Of a stretch of DNA of 64,000 bases, positions 1 through 8,889 are shown piece after piece. Made by a program: the position numbers and the translations under genes. Position 1 is the stretch's first letter; each line of letters starts with the position of its first letter. Source of the stretch: VXPQ01 sp965223485 (lineage in GTDB: Bacteria > Bacteroidota > Rhodothermia > Rhodothermales > VXPQ01); the NCBI GenBank assembly GCA_965223485.1, contig OZ244993.1, forward strand, positions 1,674,001-1,738,000, in the 5' to 3' direction. Under the pieces are notes generated by a model. That model was not told where the DNA came from and made no database searches. It saw nothing but the letters and a program-made list of their open reading frames with translations.

Positions 1-3000
1 GCGACCAACTCCGGCAAAGATTGCGTCGTCGTGCCGGCAAGTTCCCGGTGGCGGTCTTGCGATACGGTGAAGTTCCGTGCCGCTGTGGCTCCGGTCGTGA
101 CAGACCTGGGGGTATAATTGAAGTTCAGCCCGCCAAGGGAACGCAGCACAGGGACCTCGCCGAGGAACCAGAACGGGCGCACCGTACGCGGCCGCCGCAC
201 GTTCAGTCGGTAGGTGAGGGAGGAGTTCCATCGCTGGCTGTCCCGTTGCCGTTGGGATGGATTACTTGCCGCCGCGTCCGAGGAGGAAAAACTGAATGCA
301 ATGCCGTCCAGCGTATTGCGCAGCACCCGCGAGTCGGACCCCGACTTCCCGACGCGTATGCTGTAGGAGCGCGTGGCCGATCGGGTCTGGGCCGATTCGA
401 TGATCTCATCCTTTTTCTGCTCACGTTCCGCCTCGGTCAGCAGGTCGTTCCGATCGGTTTGCGTAAGGAGTTCCTCGAGGCGGATGTCTCCCCGGTTTGG
501 CGAGAAGCGAGGGGTTGCCGTCCGGTTGGCCACCTGGACCGAAGCGGGAAGTGTCCAGCCGTATCGTTCCGGGATGAACTTGTCGAGATTCACATCGGAC
601 GTGACGCTCCAGTTGGAGAATTGCACCTGCTCGCGATCGCCCAACGTGCTTTCCAGGCCGCCGAAGCCATCGGTCTGATGTTGCCAACTGGCCCTGAGTG
701 TGGCAAAATCGGCCAACTTGAAATCTGCATTTGCAATAGCGGCCCAGCCGTTCGTTTCGTCGTAGCCGGACACCCGCAATTCGTTCACCCAGACCGTCAC
801 GTCTCTGAGAACATCTTCCGGTCGGGTATTCCGAACGTCGGTAATGGTCGAGTCCGCTCCGTTGCGAATACCGAGCACGATCGTGTTGACGCCACCGAGA
901 GAGGGTGTTCCCTTGACGCCGAGGCGAGTGCCCGGCGGGGCAAATTCAGCGATGCCGGGACTGAGCGGCACATCGTGAATGTCCGACCAGTAGACGCTGT
1001 CTGTGGGGAAGGCCCGGTCGTCGCGCGATACTTTGAGTTGGTTCAGAGCACCCAGTTTGATATTCACCGAATTCAGATCGACGAGTTCGCCGCCTACCAT
1101 GCGGCTGGTCTGCCAGAGTTCGTCGGCGTCGCCCGTGCCCGAGATGACCGAACTGGGAGACAGCGGCATTTCGTATTCGTAGTAATCGTTCGTTTCGTTG
1201 GCGCCGAGGCGCATGAAGAACCGGACATTGTCTCGTTCCTCGATGGGGGCGCCGTCGCCCCGTTCGCCGTGCATATGCAGAAACATGCGCAGGTTCGAAT
1301 ATTTCAGCAGGTCGACTTCCTGGTGGTATGTTTTGAAGATAGCCTGCTGTTTGCCGGGCATAAGATTCTCGACCCGCAGGGCCATGGCTTGTTCGCGCGC
1401 GTCCTGCGGCTCTCCTGTAGTGTTGCGGATCTGGCTGATGATCGTGCCGTTGGGCGTGGCGTACGTGGTGCTGTTTTCCTCGTTGTTGATGCTTGAAACG
1501 GAGAGGCGTGTCTGATCCCGCAGGATATCGGTCGGAAGACTTCGTTCGAATATGATTGCCTCGGATTTCTGCCACTGGGCCCCCACCAGTTCGAACGTCG
1601 GGAAGCGGAGGGTGATCGGGTTATCGTGCCCGGTGGTCCACACCCGGATCGATTCGATGAGGCTGAAGTCCTGTATATTACCGACCCGGCGCGTGAAGTC
1701 CCGGACGGGAATGCGGATCTGATACCATCCGCCGCCCGGCGAAATCTCCGTTACGACATAGTCGTTCGTGCGCTCCGGTCTGGCAAGGGAGTCGAGGGCA
1801 GCATGCGTAAGGGGCAGTTCGTACTGGAAGTAGCTGTTGTCAATGTCGGCTGCCGAGTTGATGTTGAGGTCCTCGGTGTCGGGGATGCGTGAATTGCCCT
1901 TCTGACCGTATAGCGAGGGAGCCAGTTTGTTCTGGGCCTCGAACGAGTTGATCTCCGTGCTTGGGAAGTAACGGGAGAAGCGCTCCTGCACGCTGGCGCC
2001 GTTTGGATAGTACGTCGGATTTTTGAAGTACTCGTTTGCCCCGAAGTAGAAAAAGTCGTCGCCCGAAGGGTCGAGCCGGGCTTTCGCCACCTCGGCGCGG
2101 TAACGGGGGTCGGATACCCCGTCGTCGAGCGCATCAAGGAAGTCGCTGAAATGCGCCTGTTCGGTTACCAGATCGTCGTAATCGGAGGGGGAATAGGAAG
2201 CCAGCCCGTCCAGACCAAGGTCTTCCGTGCGTTGCCCGACCACGTCGATCGTAATATTCTGTGTACCACTGGCGGTGCGGCTCCATGAGTCCAGGTCGCG
2301 CACGCTGGCGCTGGCGAGGGTAAGACCGTCCTCCGTGTTCAGCAAGCCGTTGGGAATGACATCTTCCGAAATCGAGCCGAGGTCCACGAACAACCTTGCA
2401 TCCCGGTGAATACGCCCGCCGCTTTGGGGATACACCTTTACGATGAATTCGATAAACTCGATGTTTTTAGTCGAGAAATCGGTGTAGCCTTCCGGCAATC
2501 GCTGCACCATGCCGCCCCATGCGTTCTGTGGTTCATCCAGAAAGCCCTTGAGATCTCGCGTGTAGTTGTACGGGCCGCGCTGGTGGGGCGTGAAGTAGAC
2601 GTCAAGCGGCTGGATAAACGGATGCGATTCCTTTCTGACATCCTTGTTCGGCAATACGTCGTTGATGTGGACCGGGCAAATGGCCATGTCCACCGAATTG
2701 CACGGCGTGTTTTTTCCGATCAGATCCTCCAGCGTGTTCTGGTGCAACGAGTACCAACCAAGCACGCCACGCCAGTTGGTGCGCAACGAATCTGCCGTGA
2801 AACCCGAAAAGTTGGGAGGGTATACGCCGATCGAATCGGGGGCGGAGGCGAGGCGCCACCCGCCGGCTTGCCGCAACGAGTAGGTGTTTTCGAAGCCCTC
2901 GAAATCGTCGAGGTAGGAAATACCCTTCAGCTCATCTCCCTCAAAGTCCTGGCCCAGTTTTTTGAGATTCCTCCGTGACCGTTCGAAGGCCGTGGTGGGG

Positions 3001-5564
3001 TTCGCCCCGGGTCGGAGTTGCGCAAACTCCCCGGATATCCGGATATGGCTGGCCTCCCGGGTCTGGATCAGCGGAATAGCGTCGATGGCGCGCGTCAACC
3101 ACAGAGGCTCTATGTTCAACTGGCCGTCCAGTCCCCAGATGGTGTTGGAAATCGGCTCCTCTCCGATGCGGTATTTATCAATAGGGGATTTCTGGTTCAG
3201 GCTGAACAGCGTGCCCCCGAATGCGAGTTCGTCGCTGACGAGATAGTCGAGGCGTGCACCGAGCAACGTCTTTTTCTGGATATTGAAGTACGAATTATGC
3301 TCGTAATCGATTTCGATGGCGCGCCCCCCGATCAGATGGGCGGGATTGGTGATGGTGACCGTGCCGCCCTGGTAGTCCACTACGAAATCGGTGCCCTCCG
3401 TCAGCCTGCTTCCTCCCGATGTGACGGTGACGGATCCTTCGATAAGTCCTGAAAAGGCTCGCAGGTCGTAGAAATCCTGTACGGCTCCTCTGTAAGATCC
3501 CCGGATACGGTACACGTCGAATTGCGACTGGCGAGCGGCCAGTTCTTTCTTTTGCGTATAGAGGCTGGCGTACGCGTATTTGTTTTTGCGGGCCCGTTTT
3601 TGGGGCTCGGGGATGTTCAGGCCGTCAATAATGTGCTCTATATGGCTTCCGAAGGGCTCGAGCCAAGGGAAAATGAGTTCGCCCTTTGACGGTTTGATCG
3701 TGAAGTTGACGAGATAATCGAACAGGTCGTCGGGGCGTTCCGCGCCGTCCGTATTGAGACGGTCGAGACCGAGGAGTTGGAGGAGCGTTTTCCGTTGGTT
3801 GCCGTTCAGTTCGGGTATGACGGTGGCTGCCGGACTGCCCGGGGGCTGGTATTCCACTTGCAGTTCGAAGTCGTTCGGGTTCAACCCTCGGCCAGGTACG
3901 CGGTAAATGTTGCGCAACTCGAGGTACCATGCGGCCGGATTGAAATCCCCTTCGGGATTGGGCTGGCGCAACTGCACGGGCTTGAGCAGCTTCAGTACGA
4001 GACGGTCCGCATTTTGCCCTCCGGAAGCGCCCCCTGTTTCCGAGGAAAAATCTCCCACCTGATACGTTTGCCCATTCGCCCGGAAACGAAAAGCCACGGC
4101 CAGTGCTTCGTTTTCCTGCATGCGCTGCCGCAAGGAGATATACCCGAGCACACTGTCGAAGTCGAAGTCGCTCCCTGGCCGGAGTTTCTTGTATTTACCC
4201 ACCTGAAAGTCGTCGTCGCCCAGGCCCAATGAGGTCAGATAATCCTGTGGCTTGGCGCTGCCGTCCCGGACCTCTGCATCCAGCGCGGTTTGCGGGTATC
4301 GCCAGACATCGGTCCCGGGAAGGACCTGCGCCGTATAGCCGTTGGCCAGACGCACGACGTCCTGGGGTTCTCCAAGGTCGACCAGCGCAACAGCCTGGCG
4401 CACATTTTCCTCTTCGGCGCTGGTTCGTTCGAGTTTCCAGACCTCGATGTCGGTGATGCTTTCAAAGCCGTTGGCGACGAGCACCTGCGGAGGACTTTGC
4501 AGGGCGTCTTCCCAGCGATTGCGGAAATAATAGGCAAGGAAGTAGTGCGTATTCTCGTTGTATCCCGTCGGCTTCATGTTGAACTCCGTCGTCTGGGCCC
4601 CGCCCTCGATGGACAGGCTGTTCGTCTGGCCTTCCTGCTGGCTTGCCACCGTCGTCAGGCGCCAGCCGCCCAGTTGGAATTCGCTTTTGATGCCGAACAG
4701 GCTCTGGCCGCCGCGAATAAGACGCGAGGGCGTCGAAAGGTTGACGTTTCCGGCTTCGATATTCTGGATAATTTCGTCTTCGTATCCCTGGTATTGCAGC
4801 CGGAGCTGGTTCTGAAACTCGAACTGATTCTGCGTATCCCAGTCAACGTCAATGTCGAGTTTGTCGCCGATCGAGCCCGTGATACCGAGGCGGATGTCCT
4901 GATTGAATTCCGGGGAAAGCCGTCCGGATCGCCCCGTAACGGCCACCTGCTGGTCGCTTTTACGGTATTCGAAGCCGGCCTGGATGCTGGCCTGCCCGTT
5001 TACGCGAAGGCTCACGCTGGAGGCGCCGAATATAGTGCTGAAGGCGCTTTCCCGGCCGCCGGGTATGGAAATATTGAACGCAAGACCACCCCGGGATCGT
5101 TGTCGCCGTTGCTGGGCTTGCTGTTCGCTGATGATACGCCAGTTGTCGCTGAGCCAGGCGTTCAGGCGGCGTTGCCGGTAGGTTTCGAAGTCGATGACGA
5201 GCGGATATCGTACCTCGCTCTCCCCGACGAATTCCCGGACGATGAATTCCTTCCGGGTGGAATCGAGCTCGACTTCGTGCCGCCAGTAGTTGCCCAGTGC
5301 GGGGAAGAAGGGGCGGCGGGCCCGTTGGACCGGGGACGCCATCCGGCGGTCGGGGGGCGTGGGCCGCAGGTAGAAATCCGCCCGCCGGAAAGCCGTGGTA
5401 TCGGTAGTGTCGGCGGCGGCGCCAAAAATAATATCGAATGTGGGGGCGTCCGTGTCGAACACGGCGGCGTCCGTATCGGAAACCGAGTCTTCTTTCGGCG
5501 GCGGAGAAACCTGTGCACTGCCGTAGTGCGCCGCCATGCCCTGCAACAGGAGCGCAATAATCAT
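1..5564 (-). CDS. sprA: Cell-surface protein SprA, T9SS translocon (partial, C-terminus beyond the left edge)
   Basis: SprA is the very large outer-membrane channel of the type IX secretion system, needed for cargo export and, in gliding species, motility. About 1,854 codons are read without a stop from the ATG at 5564 to the window edge. The family is usually above 2,000 residues, so the C-terminus lies outside. The start MIIALLLQGMAAHYGSAQ resembles a signal peptide; an in-frame ATG at 5597 would add 11 residues, and neither start has a clear ribosome site. Diagnostic blocks are GNVNLSTPSRLIRGGQSLFG, followed shortly by a VASQQEGQ-type motif, and near the left edge VWVNELRVSGYDE. Its likely client, a protein with a T9SS sorting domain, is encoded at 28360-29967. 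No T9SS partner gene is adjacent here. Confidence 0.95.
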   Translation of the reverse strand, partial: MIIALLLQGMAAHYGSAQVSPPPKEDSVSDTDAAVFDTDAPTFDIIFGAAADTTDTTAFRRADFYLRPTPPDRRMASPVQRARRPFFPALGNYWRHEVELDSTRKEFIVREFVGESEVRYPLVIDFETYRQRRLNAWLSDNWRIISEQQAQQRRQRSRGGLAFNISIPGGRESAFSTIFGASSVSLRVNGQASIQAGFEYRKSDQQVAVTGRSGRLSPEFNQDIRLGITGSIGDKLDIDVDWDTQNQFEFQNQLRLQYQGYEDEIIQNIEAGNVNLSTPSRLIRGGQSLFGIKSEFQLGGWRLTTVASQQEGQTNSLSIEGGAQTTEFNMKPTGYNENTHYFLAYYFRNRWEDALQSPPQVLVANGFESITDIEVWKLERTSAEEENVRQAVALVDLGEPQDVVRLANGYTAQVLPGTDVWRYPQTALDAEVRDGSAKPQDYLTSLGLGDDDFQVGKYKKLRPGSDFDFDSVLGYISLRQRMQENEALAVAFRFRANGQTYQVGDFSSETGGASGGQNADRLVLKLLKPVQLRQPNPEGDFNPAAWYLELRNIYRVPGRGLNPNDFELQVEYQPPGSPAATVIPELNGNQRKTLLQLLGLDRLNTDGAERPDDLFDYLVNFTIKPSKGELIFPWLEPFGSHIEHIIDGLNIPEPQKRARKNKYAYASLYTQKKELAARQSQFDVYRIRGSYRGAVQDFYDLRAFSGLIEGSVTVTSGGSRLTEGTDFVVDYQGGTVTITNPAHLIGGRAIEIDYEHNSYFNIQKKTLLGARLDYLVSDELAFGGTLFSLNQKSPIDKYRIGEEPISNTIWGLDGQLNIEPLWLTRAIDAIPLIQTREASHIRISGEFAQLRPGANPTTAFERSRRNLKKLGQDFEGDELKGISYLDDFEGFENTYSLRQAGGWRLASAPDSIGVYPPNFSGFTADSLRTNWRGVLGWYSLHQNTLEDLIGKNTPCNSVDMAICPVHINDVLPNKDVRKESHPFIQPLDVYFTPHQRGPYNYTRDLKGFLDEPQNAWGGMVQRLPEGYTDFSTKNIEFIEFIVKVYPQSGGRIHRDARLFVDLGSISEDVIPNGLLNTEDGLTLASASVRDLDSWSRTASGTQNITIDVVGQRTEDLGLDGLASYSPSDYDDLVTEQAHFSDFLDALDDGVSDPRYRAEVAKARLDPSGDDFFYFGANEYFKNPTYYPNGASVQERFSRYFPSTEINSFEAQNKLAPSLYGQKGNSRIPDTEDLNINSAADIDNSYFQYELPLTHAALDSLARPERTNDYVVTEISPGGGWYQIRIPVRDFTRRVGNIQDFSLIESIRVWTTGHDNPITLRFPTFELVGAQWQKSEAIIFERSLPTDILRDQTRLSVSSINNEENSTTYATPNGTIISQIRNTTGEPQDAREQAMALRVENLMPGKQQAIFKTYHQEVDLLKYSNLRMFLHMHGERGDGAPIEERDNVRFFMRLGANETNDYYEYEMPLSPSSVISGTGDADELWQTSRMVGGELVDLNSVNIKLGALNQLKVSRDDRAFPTDSVYWSDIHDVPLSPGIAEFAPPGTRLGVKGTPSLGGVNTIVLGIRNGADSTITDVRNTRPEDVLRDVTVWVNELRVSGYDETNGWAAIANADFKLADFATLRASWQHQTDGFGGLESTLGDREQVQFSNWSVTSDVNLDKFIPERYGWTLPASVQVANRTATPRFSPNRGDIRLEELLTQTDRNDLLTEAEREQKKDEIIESAQTRSATRSYSIRVGKSGSDSRVLRNTLDGIAFSFSSSDAAASNPSQRQRDSQRWNSSLTYRLNVRRPRTVRPFWFLGEVPVLRSLGGLNFNYTPRSVTTGATAARNFTVSQDRHRELAGTTTQSLPELV

Positions 5565-6062
5565 GGCGCCTGCCGCATGTATGCACGGTGCATCCATGCG
5601 ATCGGGACGCTTTTGTCCCGTTATGCGTACGGCGTGCGAACTCACCCGACTTCTTCGCGATGATCGTGGATAACTACGATGTATGGACGATCCGATTACC
5701 CCGTGGGCGTTTTTTGCAGCACCCTTATGGGTGGTGCCGACAGTCCGCTGTGGTGCGTTTTATCGTCCGGTGGGGCATATATCGACACGCCCCTTGTTTA
5801 CGAGAAACGGTAGCAGAAGTGCGCGCAGGCGGTAGCTGATTTGATCGTAGATCCGGGTGAGGGCGTCGAGCCGGCGGAGTGCCTGTTCAGAAAGGAGATT
5901 TCCAGAACAGGGAGCGTTGCGGATTCGACAGGAGTTCTTTCCTACGAACCGGAGCGAAATAGTTCCCTGCGCGCATCTCCGGCAGAAATCCGCGCAGCAT
6001 GGTGGTGCTTCCGTGCGGCCTCCGGGAAGGCGTCGATTCGGGCTCCTGATTCGTTCCGGTCC
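5565..6062. other. Intergenic region without a supported gene
   Basis: About 500 bp separate the sprA start from the end of the ABC permease. On the minus strand an open stretch continues in the permease frame beyond its TAG stop for roughly 110 codons, but it has no start codon and an arginine/cysteine/proline-rich composition typical of GC-rich noise. No tRNA, tmRNA 3' end, promoter of the form seen elsewhere or convincing terminator was found. The sprA promoter presumably lies here but cannot be pinned down. Confidence 0.5.
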
Positions 6063-7709
6063 CTACATCATGGATGCGCTCGACTTTCCTACAGCCACGG
6101 TGGCCAGTCCGATCAACAGCATCAGGAACACGCTATAGGCTGCTGCTGCACCGAAGTCGTAGAGGCGCAACTGAGCCAGGATTTCCACGCTGATCGGGCG
6201 ATTGTCGAAGACATAGAGCATAATGGACGAAACGAACTCGCCCACCGATGCGACGAAGGTAAGCAGGGCGCCAGCCCAGATACCCGGCGAGATGGCCGGT
6301 AGCACGATACGGCGGAATGTGGTGGCGAATCGGGCCCCGAGATCGGCGGAAGCCTCTGCAAGACGGTCGTCGAATTGTTCGAGGGCCGCTGTGGTCGAAC
6401 GCACGACGAAGGGGATGTGGCGGATAAAATACGCCAGCGGTAAAATCCAGAATCCTCCGACGAGTACAGTGTTCAGCGCAGGCAGGGTGGGTTCGTTGAA
6501 GGTGACGATCAGATTCACGGCGATCACGGTGCCCGGAATGGCGAACGGGAGGGCCGTGAGCAGTCGCACCAGCCCGCGTCCTGGAATTTTCCCCTTGGCG
6601 ATATACAGGGCGGCCCCGACGCCGAACACGATGTTTCCGGCGGTGGCGACAAGCGCCATGCGCAAGCTGTTCCAGACGGGATCGAGTACGTCCGGATCCC
6701 GGAAAAGCGCTGCATAGTTGTCGAAGGTATACGCCGTGGGGAAAATCTGCCAGGTCCAGCTTCCTTCCTGTGCAAACGAGATCAGCACGACGGTCGCCAC
6801 AGGCAAAAGCAGGAACGCCAGCATGGGGAGGGCTGCTGCGATGGCAACGATGCGTCCGGTCCCGCTGCGAACGGGTACAGGTGGGGCGGCGACTCCTTTT
6901 GCTGCACCTTGCACACTGCGCCTGCGGCGGCCTTCCAGCACGAACAGAAACAACAGGCATATGGCAGTCAGCAGGACAGAGACAGCGGCCGACAGGGGGA
7001 GGTTGCCATTCGTCTTGTAGTTGTAAATCTGCAACGTCAGGAAACTCTTGGCGCCGGCGAAAAGGAGCGGCGCCGTAAAGGACGCCATCGAGATCATGAA
7101 AACAAGCAGGGCTGCTCCGGTAAGCGCTGATCTCAGTTGCGGCAGGATCACGCGCCGGAACGTCGTGGGCCCGGAGGCGCCCAGGTCTGCGGAAGCTTCA
7201 GGCAGGCTCTTGTCCACGTTGCCGAGGGCCGACAGCACGAACAGGTAGAAGTAGACGTACATGGCGTAGACATGCACGAGCCAGACGGCGGAGAGGCCCT
7301 CGAATGCAAACGGCGTTTCGGCGAGGCTGAACATATCCTGAAGCACCCGCGGGAGGATGCCGCTTTCGCCGTACAGGAAGAGAAAGGCAAGCACGCCTAC
7401 GAGGGGAGGCAGCGCAAGAGGGAAGACGGCAACCGCCATCAGTGTACCGTGCAACGGGAACCGGAAGCGATGAAAACACCAGGCCAGCGTCGTGCCCAGT
7501 ATTCCGCCTCCGAGCACGGTCGCCACGGAGATGAATACGGAATTGAACAGGGCCCGTACGTTTGCGGACGACCAGGAAGAAAACAGTCGGGTGTAGTTTT
7601 CTGTGGTCAGTCCCAATTCGAACGTACGCAGGCTCGGGTATAGCACGTACGCTGCAAGTACGAGAAGGACGGGAACGGCAAGGAGCGCAGACCCTCGGCG
7701 CGTTAACAT
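6063..7709 (-). CDS. Iron(III)-type ABC transporter permease, fused double-domain
   Basis: A 548-residue inner-membrane permease of the FbpB/ThiP type, in which two binding-protein-dependent permease domains are joined in one chain. Each half carries an EAA loop for contact with the ATPase: EASADLGASGPTTFRRVILP in the first half and EASADLGARFATTFRRIVLP in the second. About twelve hydrophobic segments are visible. Such permeases usually import ferric iron, thiamine or similar small ligands with a periplasmic binding protein and an ATPase. Neither partner is encoded nearby, so the substrate cannot be named. The gene starts 6 bp after recR and is probably the last gene of the dnaX operon. Confidence 0.85.
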   Translation of the reverse strand: MLTRRGSALLAVPVLLVLAAYVLYPSLRTFELGLTTENYTRLFSSWSSANVRALFNSVFISVATVLGGGILGTTLAWCFHRFRFPLHGTLMAVAVFPLALPPLVGVLAFLFLYGESGILPRVLQDMFSLAETPFAFEGLSAVWLVHVYAMYVYFYLFVLSALGNVDKSLPEASADLGASGPTTFRRVILPQLRSALTGAALLVFMISMASFTAPLLFAGAKSFLTLQIYNYKTNGNLPLSAAVSVLLTAICLLFLFVLEGRRRRSVQGAAKGVAAPPVPVRSGTGRIVAIAAALPMLAFLLLPVATVVLISFAQEGSWTWQIFPTAYTFDNYAALFRDPDVLDPVWNSLRMALVATAGNIVFGVGAALYIAKGKIPGRGLVRLLTALPFAIPGTVIAVNLIVTFNEPTLPALNTVLVGGFWILPLAYFIRHIPFVVRSTTAALEQFDDRLAEASADLGARFATTFRRIVLPAISPGIWAGALLTFVASVGEFVSSIMLYVFDNRPISVEILAQLRLYDFGAAAAYSVFLMLLIGLATVAVGKSSASMM

Positions 7710-7715
7710 GGGCGA

Positions 7716-8405
7716 TCAGAGAGCGCCGCGGCCTTCGAGGGCGCGCGCCAGCGTGGCTTCGTCGGCATATTCGAGGTCTCCCCCTATGGGCAGACCCCGG
7801 GCAATGCGCGTTAGTCGCACGCCGGCGGGTTTGAGCAACTGCGAGAGGTAGTAGACCGTGGTGTCTCCTTCTACCGTAGGATTCAGTGCAAAAATAATTT
7901 CCTTTGGAGGGATATGTTTGTTCGGAACGGGCGCGTCGTCCGGGCTATCGCCGGCAGGCGCCTGGCCGTTTTGCGCTGCCGGCGCAGCGGCCTGCTTGTG
8001 CGCCGGATCGATGCGCTGCAGGAGCTCGTCGATGTGGAGGTCTTCCGGGCCTACGCCGTCCAGTGGCGAGATGGCCCCTCCAAGTACATGATATACGCCC
8101 CGGTACTCATTGAGGCGTTCGATCGCCAGGACATCATTGGCTTCTTCCACGAGGCAAATCACGGCATGGTCGCGTTGCGGCGAACTGCAGATGGCGCAGG
8201 GGTCCGCATCGGTTACGTTGCAGCAAACGGAGCATTGCCTGACGGTATCCTTGACCCTGATCAGGGTGTGCGCCATATCTGCGATTTCGGCGCGGGACAT
8301 TTTGAGCACATGAGCGGCCAGCCGCTGGGCCGTTTTTCGCCCGATGCCAGGCAGTTTGGCAAACTGCTCGACAAGCGCCTCGACCGATTCGGAAGTGAAT
8401 CCCAT
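7716..8405 (-). CDS. recR: Recombination protein RecR
   Basis: RecR works with RecF/RecO to load RecA at single-strand gaps. The N-terminal helix-hairpin-helix region (FAKLPGIGRKTAQRLAAHVL) is followed by a four-cysteine zinc finger (CSVCCNVTDADPCAIC) and a Toprim domain (VICLVEE), ending with the family signature NPTVEGDTTVYYLSQLLKP and ARGLPIGGDLEYADE. The protein is about 30 residues longer than usual because an alanine/proline-rich insert (about residues 138-170) interrupts the Toprim domain after the DELLQRI segment. The ATG at 8405 is preferred; a GTG two codons upstream is possible. It lies between ybaB and the permease in the widespread dnaX-ybaB-recR order. Confidence 0.95.
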   Translation of the reverse strand: MGFTSESVEALVEQFAKLPGIGRKTAQRLAAHVLKMSRAEIADMAHTLIRVKDTVRQCSVCCNVTDADPCAICSSPQRDHAVICLVEEANDVLAIERLNEYRGVYHVLGGAISPLDGVGPEDLHIDELLQRIDPAHKQAAAPAAQNGQAPAGDSPDDAPVPNKHIPPKEIIFALNPTVEGDTTVYYLSQLLKPAGVRLTRIARGLPIGGDLEYADEATLARALEGRGAL

Positions 8406-8474
8406 GTGCACACGTACTGTTTCAGGGGTGGATTGCGTCCAGGTGATGCGGGCTGCTTTGCCGCAAGGTTCCGT

Positions 8475-8804
8475 TTACAGGTTCAAGCCAGGCAGGCCGG
8501 ACAATCCCATGCCCGGAGGGAGCATGGTACCCGCAATGCCGCCCATTTCCTTGTTCGCCATTTCCTCGGCTTCGTCAAGGGCCTTGTTGATTCCGGCGAC
8601 GACAAGGTCTTCCAGCAATTCAACGTCTTCGGGATCGACCGCACTTGGCTCAATGCGGATATTCGTGATGCGACGAGCGCCGTTGGCGGTCACTTTGACC
8701 ATGCCGCCGCCGGATTCGGCCGTTACGGTCTTTGAGGCAAGGTTCTCTTGCGCCTCCTTCATCTTCTTCTGCATTTCCATGACCATGCCGAACATGTCGG
8801 CCAT
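8475..8804 (-). CDS. YbaB/EbfC family nucleoid-associated protein
   Basis: A 109-residue DNA-binding protein of the YbaB/EbfC family, normally encoded between dnaX and recR as here. The start MADMFGMVMEMQKKMKEAQE has the methionine- and charge-rich first helix typical of the family, followed by the conserved GGMVKVTANG and the DPEDVELLEDLVVAGINKAL helix. The ATG at 8804 gives the family length. An ATG at 8822 (six more residues) is an alternative, and longer upstream reading would overlap the end of dnaX. The proteins form dimers that bind and may bend DNA; the precise role is unclear in most bacteria. Confidence 0.9.
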   Translation of the reverse strand: MADMFGMVMEMQKKMKEAQENLASKTVTAESGGGMVKVTANGARRITNIRIEPSAVDPEDVELLEDLVVAGINKALDEAEEMANKEMGGIAGTMLPPGMGLSGLPGLNL

Positions 8805-8889
8805 ATTTACGCCGTCAGGCATACCATTTACCGTTTTCTGGAGATCGAGAGAGTTTAGCGCCCAATCATGGGTGCATACATTGCGGGTA

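Noticed and set aside
21..1496. 491-codon open frame on the plus strand at the left edge.
   Set aside because: It is antisense to sprA, which shows unmistakable family motifs over the same interval.
5905..5935. GGATTCGACAGGAG resembles the conserved 5' end of tmRNA.
   Set aside because: No tag-peptide frame and no tRNA-like 3' half with TTCAAATCC and CCA follow within 400 bp, and the 5' acceptor strand is not matched downstream.
5640..6062. Open minus-strand frame continuing after the permease stop, with a few cysteine pairs.
   Set aside because: It has no start codon, lies in frame with the permease only by chance, and its arginine/proline/cysteine bias is typical of non-coding GC-rich DNA.
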